A stretch of DNA of 64,000 bases. It comes from Candidatus Saccharibacteria bacterium CG_4_10_14_0_2_um_filter_52_9 (GTDB taxonomy: Bacteria; Actinomycetota; Acidimicrobiia; Acidimicrobiales; RAAP-2). This document shows positions 1 to 8,437 of the stretch, one piece after another (positions within the stretch are counted from its first letter, which is position 1; each line of letters starts with the position of its first letter). The notes below the pieces were generated by a model. It made no database searches, was not told the origin of the DNA, and saw nothing but the letters and a program-made list of their open reading frames with translations. The stretch spans positions 22,281 to 86,280 of the forward strand of contig CAJCJA010000037.1 of assembly GCA_903970515.1 (NCBI GenBank), in the 5' to 3' direction. A program made the position numbers and the translations under genes.

Positions 1-1
1 A

Positions 2-823
2 TCGCCCGAAGGGTGGGTCGTCGCTTCAGAGTCGCCCGCACTCGACGTCGTCGGTGCGCACTTCGTTCGCGAGATCGCACCCGGTGAGATGGTGACGATC
101 ACGACCGAGGGCGTCACGTCGGTGCAACTGCTCGAGCCCGCGAGCGATAAGCAAAAACTTTGCATTTTCGAGTTCGTGTACTTCGCCCGGCCCGACACGT
201 ACTTAATGGGCCACCAAGTGCACACCACCCGGCGTCGCATGGGTGAGCTCTTGGCGGGACAATCGCACGTCGCGGCGGACATCGTGATGGGCGTGCCCGA
301 CGGTGGCGTGCCCGCCGCCGAGGGATACGCCAAGGCCTCGGGCATTCCCTTTGGCTACGGATTGGTGAAGAATCGCTACATCGGGCGCACGTTCATCGCG
401 CCGGACCAGAACAAGCGCGCCGCGAGTGTCCGACGAAAGTTCAACCCCTTGCGCGAGAATATCGAGGGTCAGCGACTCATCGTCGTCGACGACTCCATCG
501 TGCGCGGCACCACGACGCGAGCACTGGTCAAGATGTTGCGCGACGCCGGCGCCGCCGAGGTGCACCTTCGCATTTCGTCGCCGCCCTTCATGTGGCCCTG
601 TTATTTCGGCATCGATACGCCGTCGCGCGACGACCTACTGGCGGCGAACAATTCGATTGCCGAGATGAACGACTTCGTTGGCTCTGACACCCTTGAATTC
701 ATCACCCTTGAGAATCTGCGTGCGGCGATTCAACTCGATGGCGAATGTTGCGACGCGTGCCTCACTGGAAAGTACCCCGCGCCAACCCCGGTTGCACTCG
801 GGGCTAGCGGGGGTCGTTGGTGA
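2..823 (+). CDS. purF: Amidophosphoribosyltransferase, C-terminal part (5' end outside window)
   Basis: First committed step of purine synthesis: PRPP plus glutamine to 5-phosphoribosylamine. The frame is open from base 2, so the N-terminal glutaminase domain lies upstream of the window. Visible are the PRPP-binding loop IVVDDSIVRGTTTRAL and four cysteines in the spacing of the B. subtilis-type iron-sulfur enzyme: one in CIFEFVYFARPDT, one in MWPCYFGI, and the CDAC pair near the end. These imply a 4Fe-4S cluster (family knowledge). The stop overlaps the purM start as GTGA, so the genes are probably translationally coupled. Confidence 0.96.
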   Translation, partial: SPEGWVVASESPALDVVGAHFVREIAPGEMVTITTEGVTSVQLLEPASDKQKLCIFEFVYFARPDTYLMGHQVHTTRRRMGELLAGQSHVAADIVMGVPDGGVPAAEGYAKASGIPFGYGLVKNRYIGRTFIAPDQNKRAASVRRKFNPLRENIEGQRLIVVDDSIVRGTTTRALVKMLRDAGAAEVHLRISSPPFMWPCYFGIDTPSRDDLLAANNSIAEMNDFVGSDTLEFITLENLRAAIQLDGECCDACLTGKYPAPTPVALGASGGRW

Positions 824-1881
824 GTCGGTTACTCGACCAACCCTCGGGAGGTCTCACCTATCACGACGCGGGCGTGTCGATCGAGGCCGGTGACGAGGCA
901 GTTCGACGTATCAAGGACGTCGTTGACGCGACGCGACGCCCCGAGGTGCTCGGCGGTATCGGAGGATTCGCGGGATTGTTCGCGCTGAACGTCACGGCGA
1001 AGAAGGAACCCGTGTTGGTCGCCTCGGCCGATGGTGTCGGCACCAAGCTCGAGGTCGCGCGCCAAATGGGCCGCTACGACACTGTCGGACGCGACCTCGT
1101 CGCGATGTTGGTCGACGACATCGCGTGCGTGGGGGCAGAGCCCCTCTTCATGCTCGACTACGTCGCGGTGGGCTCGCTCGATCCCGCGCGACTCGAAGAA
1201 CTCGTTCGTGGTATCGCCGACGGTTGTCGCGACGCGAACATCGCGCTGCTCGGCGGCGAGACGGCCGAGCACGGCGACGTCATGAACGCCGACGATCTGG
1301 ACGTGGCTGGTTTCGCCGTCGGGGTGGTCGAGCGCGGGCAAGAGCTCGGCGTGCGCAACGTCCATAAGGGCGACACGGTGTTGGGTTTTGCCTCGCCCGG
1401 ACTTCGCTCCAACGGATACTCGCTCGCCCGGCGGGTGTTGATCACGAGCCCCGAAGCGCTGCACCAGCCCGCCTACGAAGGAGCAACGAGGACACTCGGC
1501 GACGAACTATTGGTGCCCTCGGTGATCTACTCGCCGGCGATTACCACGATGCGAAAGAAAATGGGCGAAGGCATCAGGGCAGCAGCACACATCACCGGCG
1601 GCGGCATCATGGGGAACGTGGTGCGCATCGCGCCCCCGACCCGCGACGTCGTGATCCACATGGACGCGTTCGAGACCCCGCAGATCTTCTACGAGATCCA
1701 GCGGCGCGGTCACGTGAGCGCCGAGGAGATGGTCAGGGTCTTCAATTGCGGCATAGGCATGGTCGTCGTCGTCGATTCGGATGACACCGACACCGCGGTC
1801 GAGATTGCCCGAGGCGAAGGGATCGAGGTCGCAGTCATTGGCAACATCCGATCCGGTTCTGGCGCGGTGGTCTTGGCGTGA
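820..1881 (+). CDS. purM: Phosphoribosylformylglycinamidine cyclo-ligase (AIR synthetase)
   Basis: Closes the imidazole ring in purine synthesis, FGAM plus ATP to AIR. Full length at 353 residues. Family landmarks include YHDAGVSI at the start, the ATP-site segment ASADGVGTK, PLFMLDYVAVG, GGETAEHGDVM and HITGGGIMGNV. The GTG at 820 overlaps the purF stop by four bases; a TTG one codon earlier is also possible. The 3' end overlaps pyrE by GTGA (1878-1881), giving a three-gene nucleotide operon. Confidence 0.96.
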   Translation: MSRLLDQPSGGLTYHDAGVSIEAGDEAVRRIKDVVDATRRPEVLGGIGGFAGLFALNVTAKKEPVLVASADGVGTKLEVARQMGRYDTVGRDLVAMLVDDIACVGAEPLFMLDYVAVGSLDPARLEELVRGIADGCRDANIALLGGETAEHGDVMNADDLDVAGFAVGVVERGQELGVRNVHKGDTVLGFASPGLRSNGYSLARRVLITSPEALHQPAYEGATRTLGDELLVPSVIYSPAITTMRKKMGEGIRAAAHITGGGIMGNVVRIAPPTRDVVIHMDAFETPQIFYEIQRRGHVSAEEMVRVFNCGIGMVVVVDSDDTDTAVEIARGEGIEVAVIGNIRSGSGAVVLA

Positions 1882-2432
1882 GCGACGCTCGTACGCGCGT
1901 ACTCAAACACTTGTTGGAACACTCGGTTCGCCGCGGAGAGTTCGTCTTGAAGTCCGGGCGAACCTCGAACTGGTTCATTGACTCCAAACAGACCATTTGT
2001 GCGCCCGAGGTGATGGTCGATGTCGCGACCCTGATCCTGGAGAAGATCCCCGCGGACGCGGACGCGATCGGTGGCTTGACCATGGGTGCCGACGGTGCGA
2101 GCTTCATCACCGCGGGCGTCGCCGCCACCCGCGGGCGCATGCTGCGCGCCTTCAGCGTGCGCAAGGAAGTAAAGGATCACGGTGCGGGAGGACGCATTGC
2201 GGGTTCGCTCCTGGTCGGTGATCACGTGGTGATCACCGAGGACACGGTCTCGCGGGGGACGAGTCTGCTCGAAGCGGCGCGCGTGGTGCGCGACTTCGGG
2301 GCCGAGGTCGTGCTCCTCGTCGCCGTTGTCGACCGCGGCGGGACCGTTGAGGAGATGGCCGCCAAGGAAGGACTTCGATTCGACGCGCTCTATCGAGCGG
2401 CCGATCTGGGCTTCAGTTTCGAGGGCGGCTAG
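1878..2432 (+). CDS. pyrE: Orotate phosphoribosyltransferase
   Basis: Makes OMP from orotate and PRPP in pyrimidine synthesis. The protein is 184 residues, normal for the family. The type I PRTase signature VVITEDTVSRGTS sits at residues 117-129, and the K-S-G-R substrate segment is near residue 25. It is joined to purM by a GTGA overlap, so purine and pyrimidine genes share a transcript. The TAG stop shares CTAG (2429-2432) with the stop of the convergent hydrolase. Confidence 0.95.
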   Translation: MSDARTRVLKHLLEHSVRRGEFVLKSGRTSNWFIDSKQTICAPEVMVDVATLILEKIPADADAIGGLTMGADGASFITAGVAATRGRMLRAFSVRKEVKDHGAGGRIAGSLLVGDHVVITEDTVSRGTSLLEAARVVRDFGAEVVLLVAVVDRGGTVEEMAAKEGLRFDALYRAADLGFSFEGG

Positions 2433-3496
2433 CGCTCGCTCTCGAGCACGCGAAGCACTCGCGTGCGCCACTCGCGCAAGTCCGGGTAGTGCACGTCGCT
2501 CGTGTGACCGAATCGAAGTACGAGTGCGTCGAGCGCGGGTACCACGCTGATCATCTGACCCTCGTAGCCGCTCGCCCAGTACGTGCCGTAGCGGTCACCG
2601 GTCACCCACCATTGCCACGAATAGAACGTGTCGCTCTCGGGGTCTTTGCTAAGTGGCACTTGAGCCGTCGCGGCCCAGTCGCGCGAGATCAGCGCACGCC
2701 CGTCCCACTCGCCGCCTCGCAGGTACAAGAGTCCGAATTTCGCGAAGTCGAGAGCGGTCGCGTGGACGTAACTCGAAGCAACGAACACGCCGGTCGCGTC
2801 AAAGGTCGCGGTGGCACTTCGCATGCCGAGGGGCCCGAAGAGCGCGTCACGAAGATAGCGCTCGTAGGCGTCCGCGTAGCCCACGCGATCGGCGACGATC
2901 CGACTGAGGACGTTGGTCGTCCCACTCGAATAGTTGAAGAAGGTGCCTGGCGGATGCGCGAGGGGAAGCGCGGCCGTATAGGCGGCCATGTCGGTTTTTC
3001 CCTCACCAAACAGCATGTCGATGACGTGGCTCGTCTGGCCCACCTCGTAATTCTCGACGAAGGCCAGTCCATCGCGCATCGCGAGAAGATCGGCGAGGGT
3101 GATGGTGTGACGCGGGTCGGTGGGATCCGACCATTCCGGCACCGGGGCCGGTTCGCTCGTGCGCAGTTCACCTCGGTCGACCAGTGTCCCGATGATCATG
3201 TGCAGGATGGATTTCGCCATCGACCACGACAAGAGCGTGCTGTCGGCGCTAATCGGTTCTGGATCACGGTCGAAGAACTCCCGCACCCCGGCGTAGCGTT
3301 CGACGAGTACTTCACCACCCTTTATGACGACGACGGCGTTCGTGACGGCGAGTTCATCGAGGCTGAACGCCTCCTCGACGACGGCCGTCAGCGCCTCGGA
3401 CGCGGGCTCGCTCGCTCGCGGCCAGGTGTCGGTCGGCCACGCGACGCCCGGGGGCTGGGGACAAAAGGCGGGCGTGACGTTCGCAATGTCGGACAT
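2429..3496 (-). CDS. Serine hydrolase, beta-lactamase/class C (esterase EstB) family
   Basis: Penicillin-binding-protein-like serine hydrolase of 355 residues. The nucleophile motif SMAK (S-x-x-K) is at residues 92-95 and the second motif Y-S-S at 189-191. A C-terminal HTS stands in for the usual KTG or HxG. No signal peptide is evident, so a cytoplasmic esterase or amidase is likelier than a resistance enzyme (inference). ATG at 3496 was chosen because AGGGAG lies just upstream; an in-frame GTG at 3526 would add ten residues. Substrate unknown. Confidence 0.85.
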   Translation of the reverse strand: MSDIANVTPAFCPQPPGVAWPTDTWPRASEPASEALTAVVEEAFSLDELAVTNAVVVIKGGEVLVERYAGVREFFDRDPEPISADSTLLSWSMAKSILHMIIGTLVDRGELRTSEPAPVPEWSDPTDPRHTITLADLLAMRDGLAFVENYEVGQTSHVIDMLFGEGKTDMAAYTAALPLAHPPGTFFNYSSGTTNVLSRIVADRVGYADAYERYLRDALFGPLGMRSATATFDATGVFVASSYVHATALDFAKFGLLYLRGGEWDGRALISRDWAATAQVPLSKDPESDTFYSWQWWVTGDRYGTYWASGYEGQMISVVPALDALVLRFGHTSDVHYPDLREWRTRVLRVLESER

Positions 3497-3558
3497 GGTC
3501 TCCCTGGTCACTTCGCATTGTGCCACGTCGCGTCACACCTTGTCGGTACGGTTCGTCG

Positions 3559-3837
3559 ATGGCATCCAAGGACGATGAGCGCACGCAGCGTTATTTCTAC
3601 AGGTCGTCGAACACTTCGCGTAAGCACCGGCAGGAGGTGAGCGCCTACCTGGTCGAGCGTCGCTTCGATTCGAACGTGGTAGCGCGTATTGAACCACTCG
3701 GTCTCGTGAACTCGAGAATTGGCGAGCACGAGATCGCCCTGCGGGGACTTCGGCGTAACCTGGTGTCGATCGGGACGTGGCAACCAACGCGCAGTTTGCG
3801 CCATAGCCGCATCAAGGTTCGGAACTTGCGTCACTAG
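3559..3837 (+). CDS. Hypothetical small basic protein
   Basis: A 92-residue frame starting MASKDDERTQRYFYR, rich in Arg and Ser. Codon use resembles neighbouring genes. It is divergent from the serine hydrolase, with 62 bp between the starts, and ends just before the tRNA-Phe gene. The ribosome site is weak. I do not recognise a family, and it could be a chance frame. Confidence 0.4.
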   Translation: MASKDDERTQRYFYRSSNTSRKHRQEVSAYLVERRFDSNVVARIEPLGLVNSRIGEHEIALRGLRRNLVSIGTWQPTRSLRHSRIKVRNLRH

Positions 3838-3877
3838 AGCCCGCCGTCCCAGGAGAATGTGTCTCGAGACGAGCGGT

Positions 3878-3953
3878 TGGTGGTCGAGACCGGCGTCGAT
3901 CCGGTGACCTCACGCTTTTCAGGCGCGCGCTCTACCAACTGAGCTACTCGACC
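3878..3953 (-). tRNA. tRNA-Phe (GAA)
   Basis: On the minus strand it folds as a complete cloverleaf. Acceptor GGTCGAG pairs with CTCGACC, the D arm is GCTC...GAGC, the anticodon stem is CGCGC/GCGTG with loop CTGAAAA giving GAA, and the T arm is ACCGG/CCGGT. The 3' CCA is encoded. It lies 26 bp downstream of tRNA-Asp, probably on the same transcript. Confidence 0.95.
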
Positions 3954-3979
3954 TCCTCGTCACCCTTGCGGGTGTCGAG

Positions 3980-4054
3980 CGGACCTGACGGGATTTGAAC
4001 CCGCGACCTCCGCCTTGACAGGGCGGCGTGCACTCCGAGCTGCACCACAGGTCC
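3980..4054 (-). tRNA. tRNA-Asp (GTC)
   Basis: Minus-strand cloverleaf with acceptor GGACCTG/CAGGTCC, anticodon stem CCGCC/GGCGG, loop CTGTCAA (anticodon GTC) and T loop GTTCAAATC. The discriminator base is G, as expected for Asp. CCA is not encoded, unlike the neighbouring tRNA-Phe. It is the first gene of an Asp-Phe pair. Confidence 0.95.
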
Positions 4055-4213
4055 TCGGTGTTCTCGAAGTAACTACCTCGAGACGCGAAGTGTCAGTCTA
4101 TCCTCTCGCGCAAACTCATCTTGAGGCGAGAAAATTAAGCAAAAATCTCGCCCTCGTAGACTCCCTGTCGTGCTCGATGCCGCTCAATCTTCTCGCACCG
4201 CGGCGTGGGTCTC

Positions 4214-5050
4214 ATGAATTTCACGGTGGTACTCGTCGTGCTCGGCGCCGGGCTCGTGCACGCGTTGTGGAATGCCATGGCGAAGAGTCTCCACGACCAG
4301 TTCGCGAGCTTTGCGCTCTTGAACATGGGCGTCGCACTGGTGTGTTGGATCAGTTGGCCCTTCGTGGGCGTGGTGAAGTCGGCGGCGTTGGTCTACGTGT
4401 TCTTTTCGGTGCTGTGTCACGTGGGCTACGAGCTCTTCCTCATGGGTGCCTATCGCCGAACGGATTTCTCGCAGTCCTATCCCATCGCGAGGGGCATGGC
4501 GCCACTGCTCGTCTCGATTGGCGGATTGATCTTCGCCAATGAGCACCTCAGCGCTCAAGGACTCTTCGGCGTCATCGTCATCGTCGTGGGCATAGTCAGC
4601 CTCGCGTATCGTCGAGGTGGCGGCGTCGGTCACGCGCAAGGTGTCATGTGGGCACTCGCCACGGGCGTCGCGATTGCGGTCTATACGGTGATTGACGGCC
4701 TCGGGGTTCGAGCGAGCGGCGACGCCTTTCGCTACGCCTTGACCCTCTTTTCGTTGCAATCGGCGCTGTGGCTCATTGGCGTCGTCGCTCGTCAACCCCG
4801 GGGATGGTGGCCCGGTTCGCGACGCGCGACAATAGGAATGTGTGGTGGGTTGTTATCGATGATTGGTTACATCGCCGTGCTGTGGGCGCAACTTCGCGCA
4901 CCTTTGGGAGTCGTCAGCGCACTTCGCGAGACGGGGGTGTTGTGGGCGGCATTGATCGGCGTGCTCCTCTTTCGAGAGGGCCGGCTGCGACGAGTGCTCG
5001 CACCCGCCTTGCTCGTCGTGGGCGGTATTGCGCTGTTGAGCCTCGGATGA
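4214..5050 (+). CDS. EamA/DMT-family transporter
   Basis: Integral membrane protein of 278 residues with about ten hydrophobic segments in two repeats, the layout of the drug/metabolite transporter superfamily. EamA-type landmarks are LVHALWNAMAK at the start, the segment after YRRTDFSQSYPIARG, and ALRETGVLWAALIG in the second repeat. Such proteins usually export small metabolites; the substrate is unknown. ATG 4214 is preferred over GTG 4205 because the hydrophobic segment then begins at once. It stands alone between the tRNAs and a convergent VOC gene. Confidence 0.88.
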   Translation: MNFTVVLVVLGAGLVHALWNAMAKSLHDQFASFALLNMGVALVCWISWPFVGVVKSAALVYVFFSVLCHVGYELFLMGAYRRTDFSQSYPIARGMAPLLVSIGGLIFANEHLSAQGLFGVIVIVVGIVSLAYRRGGGVGHAQGVMWALATGVAIAVYTVIDGLGVRASGDAFRYALTLFSLQSALWLIGVVARQPRGWWPGSRRATIGMCGGLLSMIGYIAVLWAQLRAPLGVVSALRETGVLWAALIGVLLFREGRLRRVLAPALLVVGGIALLSLG

Positions 5051-5058
5051 GACGCCAA

Positions 5059-5436
5059 TCAACGAAGTACGACGAGACAGAACGGATGTCCGACCGGATC
5101 GAGGAAGACGCGAAACGAGGTGCCGGGTTGGAACGAATGCTTGGTCGCTCCTTCGGCGAGCACGAGCGCTTCGCCCTCGTCAAGGTCGGTGACGAGGAAA
5201 TCCAGATGTAGCTGCTGAGGAATCGGCCCCTCGGGCCAGGTCGGCGCGACGAAGTTCTCGACGCGCTGGAACCCTAAGGTCGGCATCCCTTCGTTGAGCA
5301 GTTGTACCCAATCGACGCTGCCGGGCTCTGCACCGCCCAAAGGTTCGATCGCCATCGATGTCACGCGCGAATAAAAGTCCGCGAGGGCGAGCGGATCCGG
5401 GCAGTCCAAAGCCGTGAGCTGGAGTTGTGGCTTCAT
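5059..5436 (-). CDS. VOC (glyoxalase/bleomycin-resistance) family protein
   Basis: A 125-residue single-unit VOC protein. It starts MKPQLQLTALDCPDPLALA and has the FYS stretch of the first beta-alpha unit, QLHLDFLVTDLDEGE in the second half and a terminal FLDPVGHPFCLV. The frame could be extended upstream, but ATG 5436 gives the normal family N-terminus. Enzymatic role unknown. It converges on the EamA gene with an 8-bp gap. Confidence 0.85.
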   Translation of the reverse strand: MKPQLQLTALDCPDPLALADFYSRVTSMAIEPLGGAEPGSVDWVQLLNEGMPTLGFQRVENFVAPTWPEGPIPQQLHLDFLVTDLDEGEALVLAEGATKHSFQPGTSFRVFLDPVGHPFCLVVLR

Positions 5437-5551
5437 CGCCACAACGTACCCTCGCAACCGCCCCCGAGCAAGCGCAACGCGAGGCGGTTCTTGAGATCGA
5501 TCGTGCGCCGCAGGAACCCAGAGGCGCCTCGAGGCACGATACGGTGACAGC

Positions 5552-7096
5552 GTGGATGCCTCAGCACCAGTCGAACCCACTGTTCCAAAGAACGTCATCG
5601 TTATCCTGCTTGATTCATTGAATCGTCACTTACTCGAGGCGTATGGATCGAACGAATTCACGACACCCAACATCTCTCGGTTCTCGAAGCGCGCGCTTCG
5701 ATTCACGAATCATCACACGGGATCATTGCCGTGTATGCCGGCGCGACATGATGTTCTCTGCGGTGCACTCGACTTCCTGTGGCGGCCATGGGGCTCGGTT
5801 GAGATCTGGGAGGACGCCATCACTTACGACCTTCGCAAGGAGGGCGTCGTGACGCAGTTGGTCACGGACCATCCACATCTCTTCGAGACGGGTGGTGAGA
5901 ACTACCACACTGATTTCTCGGCATGGTCCTATATACGAGGACACGAGGACGATCCCTGGAAGACGCGCCTCGACCCTTCGTGGTTTGGGGCTCCCGCTCT
6001 CGAAGCCCAGCCCGCGTCGATGGCGCGTGGCTATGACAAGTCACGCACGTATTTTCGCTCCGTAGAGGACTTTCCCGGACCACAAACCATGACCGCGGCC
6101 GCGAAGTGGCTAAGCGAGAACGCGCACGCACACGAACGGTTCTTCTTGTTCGTCGACGAGTTCGACCCGCACGAACCATTCGACACGCCCGAACCATGGG
6201 CTTCGATGTACGACGAGCAGTGGTCGGGGCCCAAGGTGATCTGGCCACCGTATACCGACGCCGAAGGTCCGACCGTGCCCGACGCGCGCACCGGTCGACA
6301 GATTCGAGCGAACTACGGCGCCAAACTCTCGATGATCGACCACTATCTCGGTCGCGTGCTCGACGTGCTTGACGAACAAAAACTCTGGGACGAGACCGCG
6401 GTGATCCTCATGACCGACCATGGCCATTACCTAGGTGAGCGCGGCGGAATATGGGGAAAACCGGGCGTGCCCATCTACGCAGAAATGGGTCACATACCGC
6501 TCATGATCGCGTGGCCCGGTCGCTCGAGCGCCGACATCGACGGACTGACGACGACGGTGGACGTTCATGCGACGTTGTGCGACATCTTCTCGGTTCGACC
6601 AGAACATCGCACGCACGGCGTGTCGCTCATGCCGGTACTGCAAGGAACTGGTGTGACGGCGCGTGCGCATGTGCTGACGGGGATATGGGGTCGCGAGGTC
6701 GTGTACATCGATGACGATCTCAAGTTCGTACGCGCGCCCGTCGAGGGGAATCGTCCCCTCGAGATGTACTCGAATCGTTGGTCGACGATGCCCATTCACG
6801 CGTACCCGCAACTTCGTCTCCCGCGACCGGACCTTCGCGCCACGTTGAGTCACATGCCCGGCTCGACGGTCCCGGTCATTCGCCAACCCTTCGGCGTCGC
6901 TGACGAGGTGCCGTTTTGGGCTCGGATGTCGTCATTTCACGGTGACGTCAAATTCGACCGCCGCGAGGACCCCGACGAGGAGCACAATCTCTTGCAGGGA
7001 CCGGCACTGCGGATGTCGAGCGAAGTCGAAGCGTTGCGTGAAGCATTAAAGCAAGTCGAGGCGCCCCAGGCGCAGATCGAGCGGTTGCTCCTGTAA
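5552..7096 (+). CDS. Sulfatase (formylglycine type), alkaline phosphatase superfamily
   Basis: Hydrolyses sulfate esters. The protein is 514 residues. The maturation motif CMPAR (C-x-P-x-R) at residues 61-65 predicts conversion of Cys61 to formylglycine by FGE or anSME, neither of which is in the window. Metal ligands are suggested by LLDS (Asp21) and MTDHGHYLGER. No signal peptide is seen, so it is probably cytoplasmic. The start is GTG 5552. It converges on the GH1 gene with 9 bp between stops and may share its substrate range. Specificity is not readable. Confidence 0.9.
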   Translation: MDASAPVEPTVPKNVIVILLDSLNRHLLEAYGSNEFTTPNISRFSKRALRFTNHHTGSLPCMPARHDVLCGALDFLWRPWGSVEIWEDAITYDLRKEGVVTQLVTDHPHLFETGGENYHTDFSAWSYIRGHEDDPWKTRLDPSWFGAPALEAQPASMARGYDKSRTYFRSVEDFPGPQTMTAAAKWLSENAHAHERFFLFVDEFDPHEPFDTPEPWASMYDEQWSGPKVIWPPYTDAEGPTVPDARTGRQIRANYGAKLSMIDHYLGRVLDVLDEQKLWDETAVILMTDHGHYLGERGGIWGKPGVPIYAEMGHIPLMIAWPGRSSADIDGLTTTVDVHATLCDIFSVRPEHRTHGVSLMPVLQGTGVTARAHVLTGIWGREVVYIDDDLKFVRAPVEGNRPLEMYSNRWSTMPIHAYPQLRLPRPDLRATLSHMPGSTVPVIRQPFGVADEVPFWARMSSFHGDVKFDRREDPDEEHNLLQGPALRMSSEVEALREALKQVEAPQAQIERLLL

Positions 7097-7105
7097 ATCG
7101 GCCAA

Positions 7106-8287
7106 CTACCTGAAACCGTCGGGGAAGTTCTTGGCCGCGTGTGCATACCACTCGGCGGAGGGCTTGGGTGTGCGTTCGAACGTCGCTCGATCGACACTCA
7201 CGATGCCAAACTTTGGCGCATACCCCAGTGTCCACTCAAAGTTGTCGAGCAGCGACCATTGGAAGTAGCCGCGCACGTCGATGCCGTCGTCGATCGTTCG
7301 CGCGAGTCCCCGTAGCGCGTCGTGGAGGTAGCGCACGCGCTGCTCGTCGTCGTTGGTCCCAATGCCGTTCTCGGTGACGATGATGGGCAAGGTCGTGAAT
7401 TCGGCCGCGCGTCGCACCGTCGCTTCCACGCACTGGGGCCAGTAGAGATAACCCATCTCGGTGCGCTCCCCGGGGGAATCGAGCACCATGCCATCGGGTC
7501 CGAGCTGAATCTTCGTGTAGCACTGTACGCCCACGTAGTCGTCGTCGCCGAGGATGCGCAGATACTTGTCCTCCATCTCTTCGCGCATCGAGTGCATTAT
7601 CTCTTCGCCCCCGGGCAGTGCCTCGTACTCTTGCATCGAGAGAGGAAGACCAATGGGATAGGTCCCGGGACTCTCGCGAAGGGCGTCACGCATGGCGATG
7701 TGGGCGTGACGCATCATCTCGTTCACCTTGACGAAGCGATCGCGGTCTTGTACTTGGGGTGGGAAGGCTCCAATGAGGTAGCCCATCACGGCGACGATGT
7801 TCGGTTCGTTGATGGTGCACGCGATGCCAATGTGCTCGCCCAACTCTCGTCCGACGACGCGCGCGTAGTCCGCGAGCCACTGGACGATGTCCGGGTTCTC
7901 GAACCCTCCGGCATCGGCGACCCACAGGGGCAAGGTGAAGTGGTGCAAGGTCACGACGGGAAGAATCGAACGAGCGTGGCACGCGAGCAGTACGTCACGG
8001 TAGTGGTCGATCGCCTCACTCGAGAACTGGCCGTGCACTGGTTCGATGCGTGCCCATTCGATCGAGAGGCGAAAGGAGTCCAAACCGAAACGAACGAGTA
8101 GATCGAGATCCTCCTCGTAGCGGTTCCATGAATCACACGCGTCGCCGCATTCTTCGACGGCGACGGTTCCCGGGGCGCGCTCGAATCGCCACCAATCGGT
8201 GTTCGTGCCACCGCCTTCTATCTGATACGCGGAGGTTGACGTTCCCCAGGAGAACGCCGTTGGAAACTGTACGGATCGCCGATTCAT
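7106..8287 (-). CDS. Beta-glucosidase, glycoside hydrolase family 1
   Basis: Retaining beta-glycosidase of 393 residues, somewhat shorter than the usual 440-480. Acid/base Glu161 is in TINEPN and nucleophile Glu306 in IVTENGIG. Family landmarks FSWGTSTSAYQIEGG, FRLSIEWARI and FQWSLLDNFEW are present. ATG 8287 follows GAAGG at good spacing; the frame extends 11 codons further but without support. No signal peptide, so it probably acts on imported oligosaccharides or glycosides. It is divergent from the alkylsulfatase across 150 bp. Confidence 0.94.
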   Translation of the reverse strand: MNRRSVQFPTAFSWGTSTSAYQIEGGGTNTDWWRFERAPGTVAVEECGDACDSWNRYEEDLDLLVRFGLDSFRLSIEWARIEPVHGQFSSEAIDHYRDVLLACHARSILPVVTLHHFTLPLWVADAGGFENPDIVQWLADYARVVGRELGEHIGIACTINEPNIVAVMGYLIGAFPPQVQDRDRFVKVNEMMRHAHIAMRDALRESPGTYPIGLPLSMQEYEALPGGEEIMHSMREEMEDKYLRILGDDDYVGVQCYTKIQLGPDGMVLDSPGERTEMGYLYWPQCVEATVRRAAEFTTLPIIVTENGIGTNDDEQRVRYLHDALRGLARTIDDGIDVRGYFQWSLLDNFEWTLGYAPKFGIVSVDRATFERTPKPSAEWYAHAAKNFPDGFR

Positions 8288-8437
8288 ACCTTCAATGTAG
8301 AGCGAACTGCTGGTGCGCATGGGTGCCTCTCGTCGCCTTCGTTCGGCGTCGACGACCTAGGCGACAGCGGTCCGCCCAAATTCGTTCGTTGGCATCCGTG
8401 TTACCTTCGCGTGGATAGTTCGAATGAAGGGATTTTG

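Noticed and set aside
3878..4054. tRNA-linked integration site (att) at the Asp-Phe tRNA pair
   Set aside because: No integrase and no duplicated tRNA 3' segment was found downstream.
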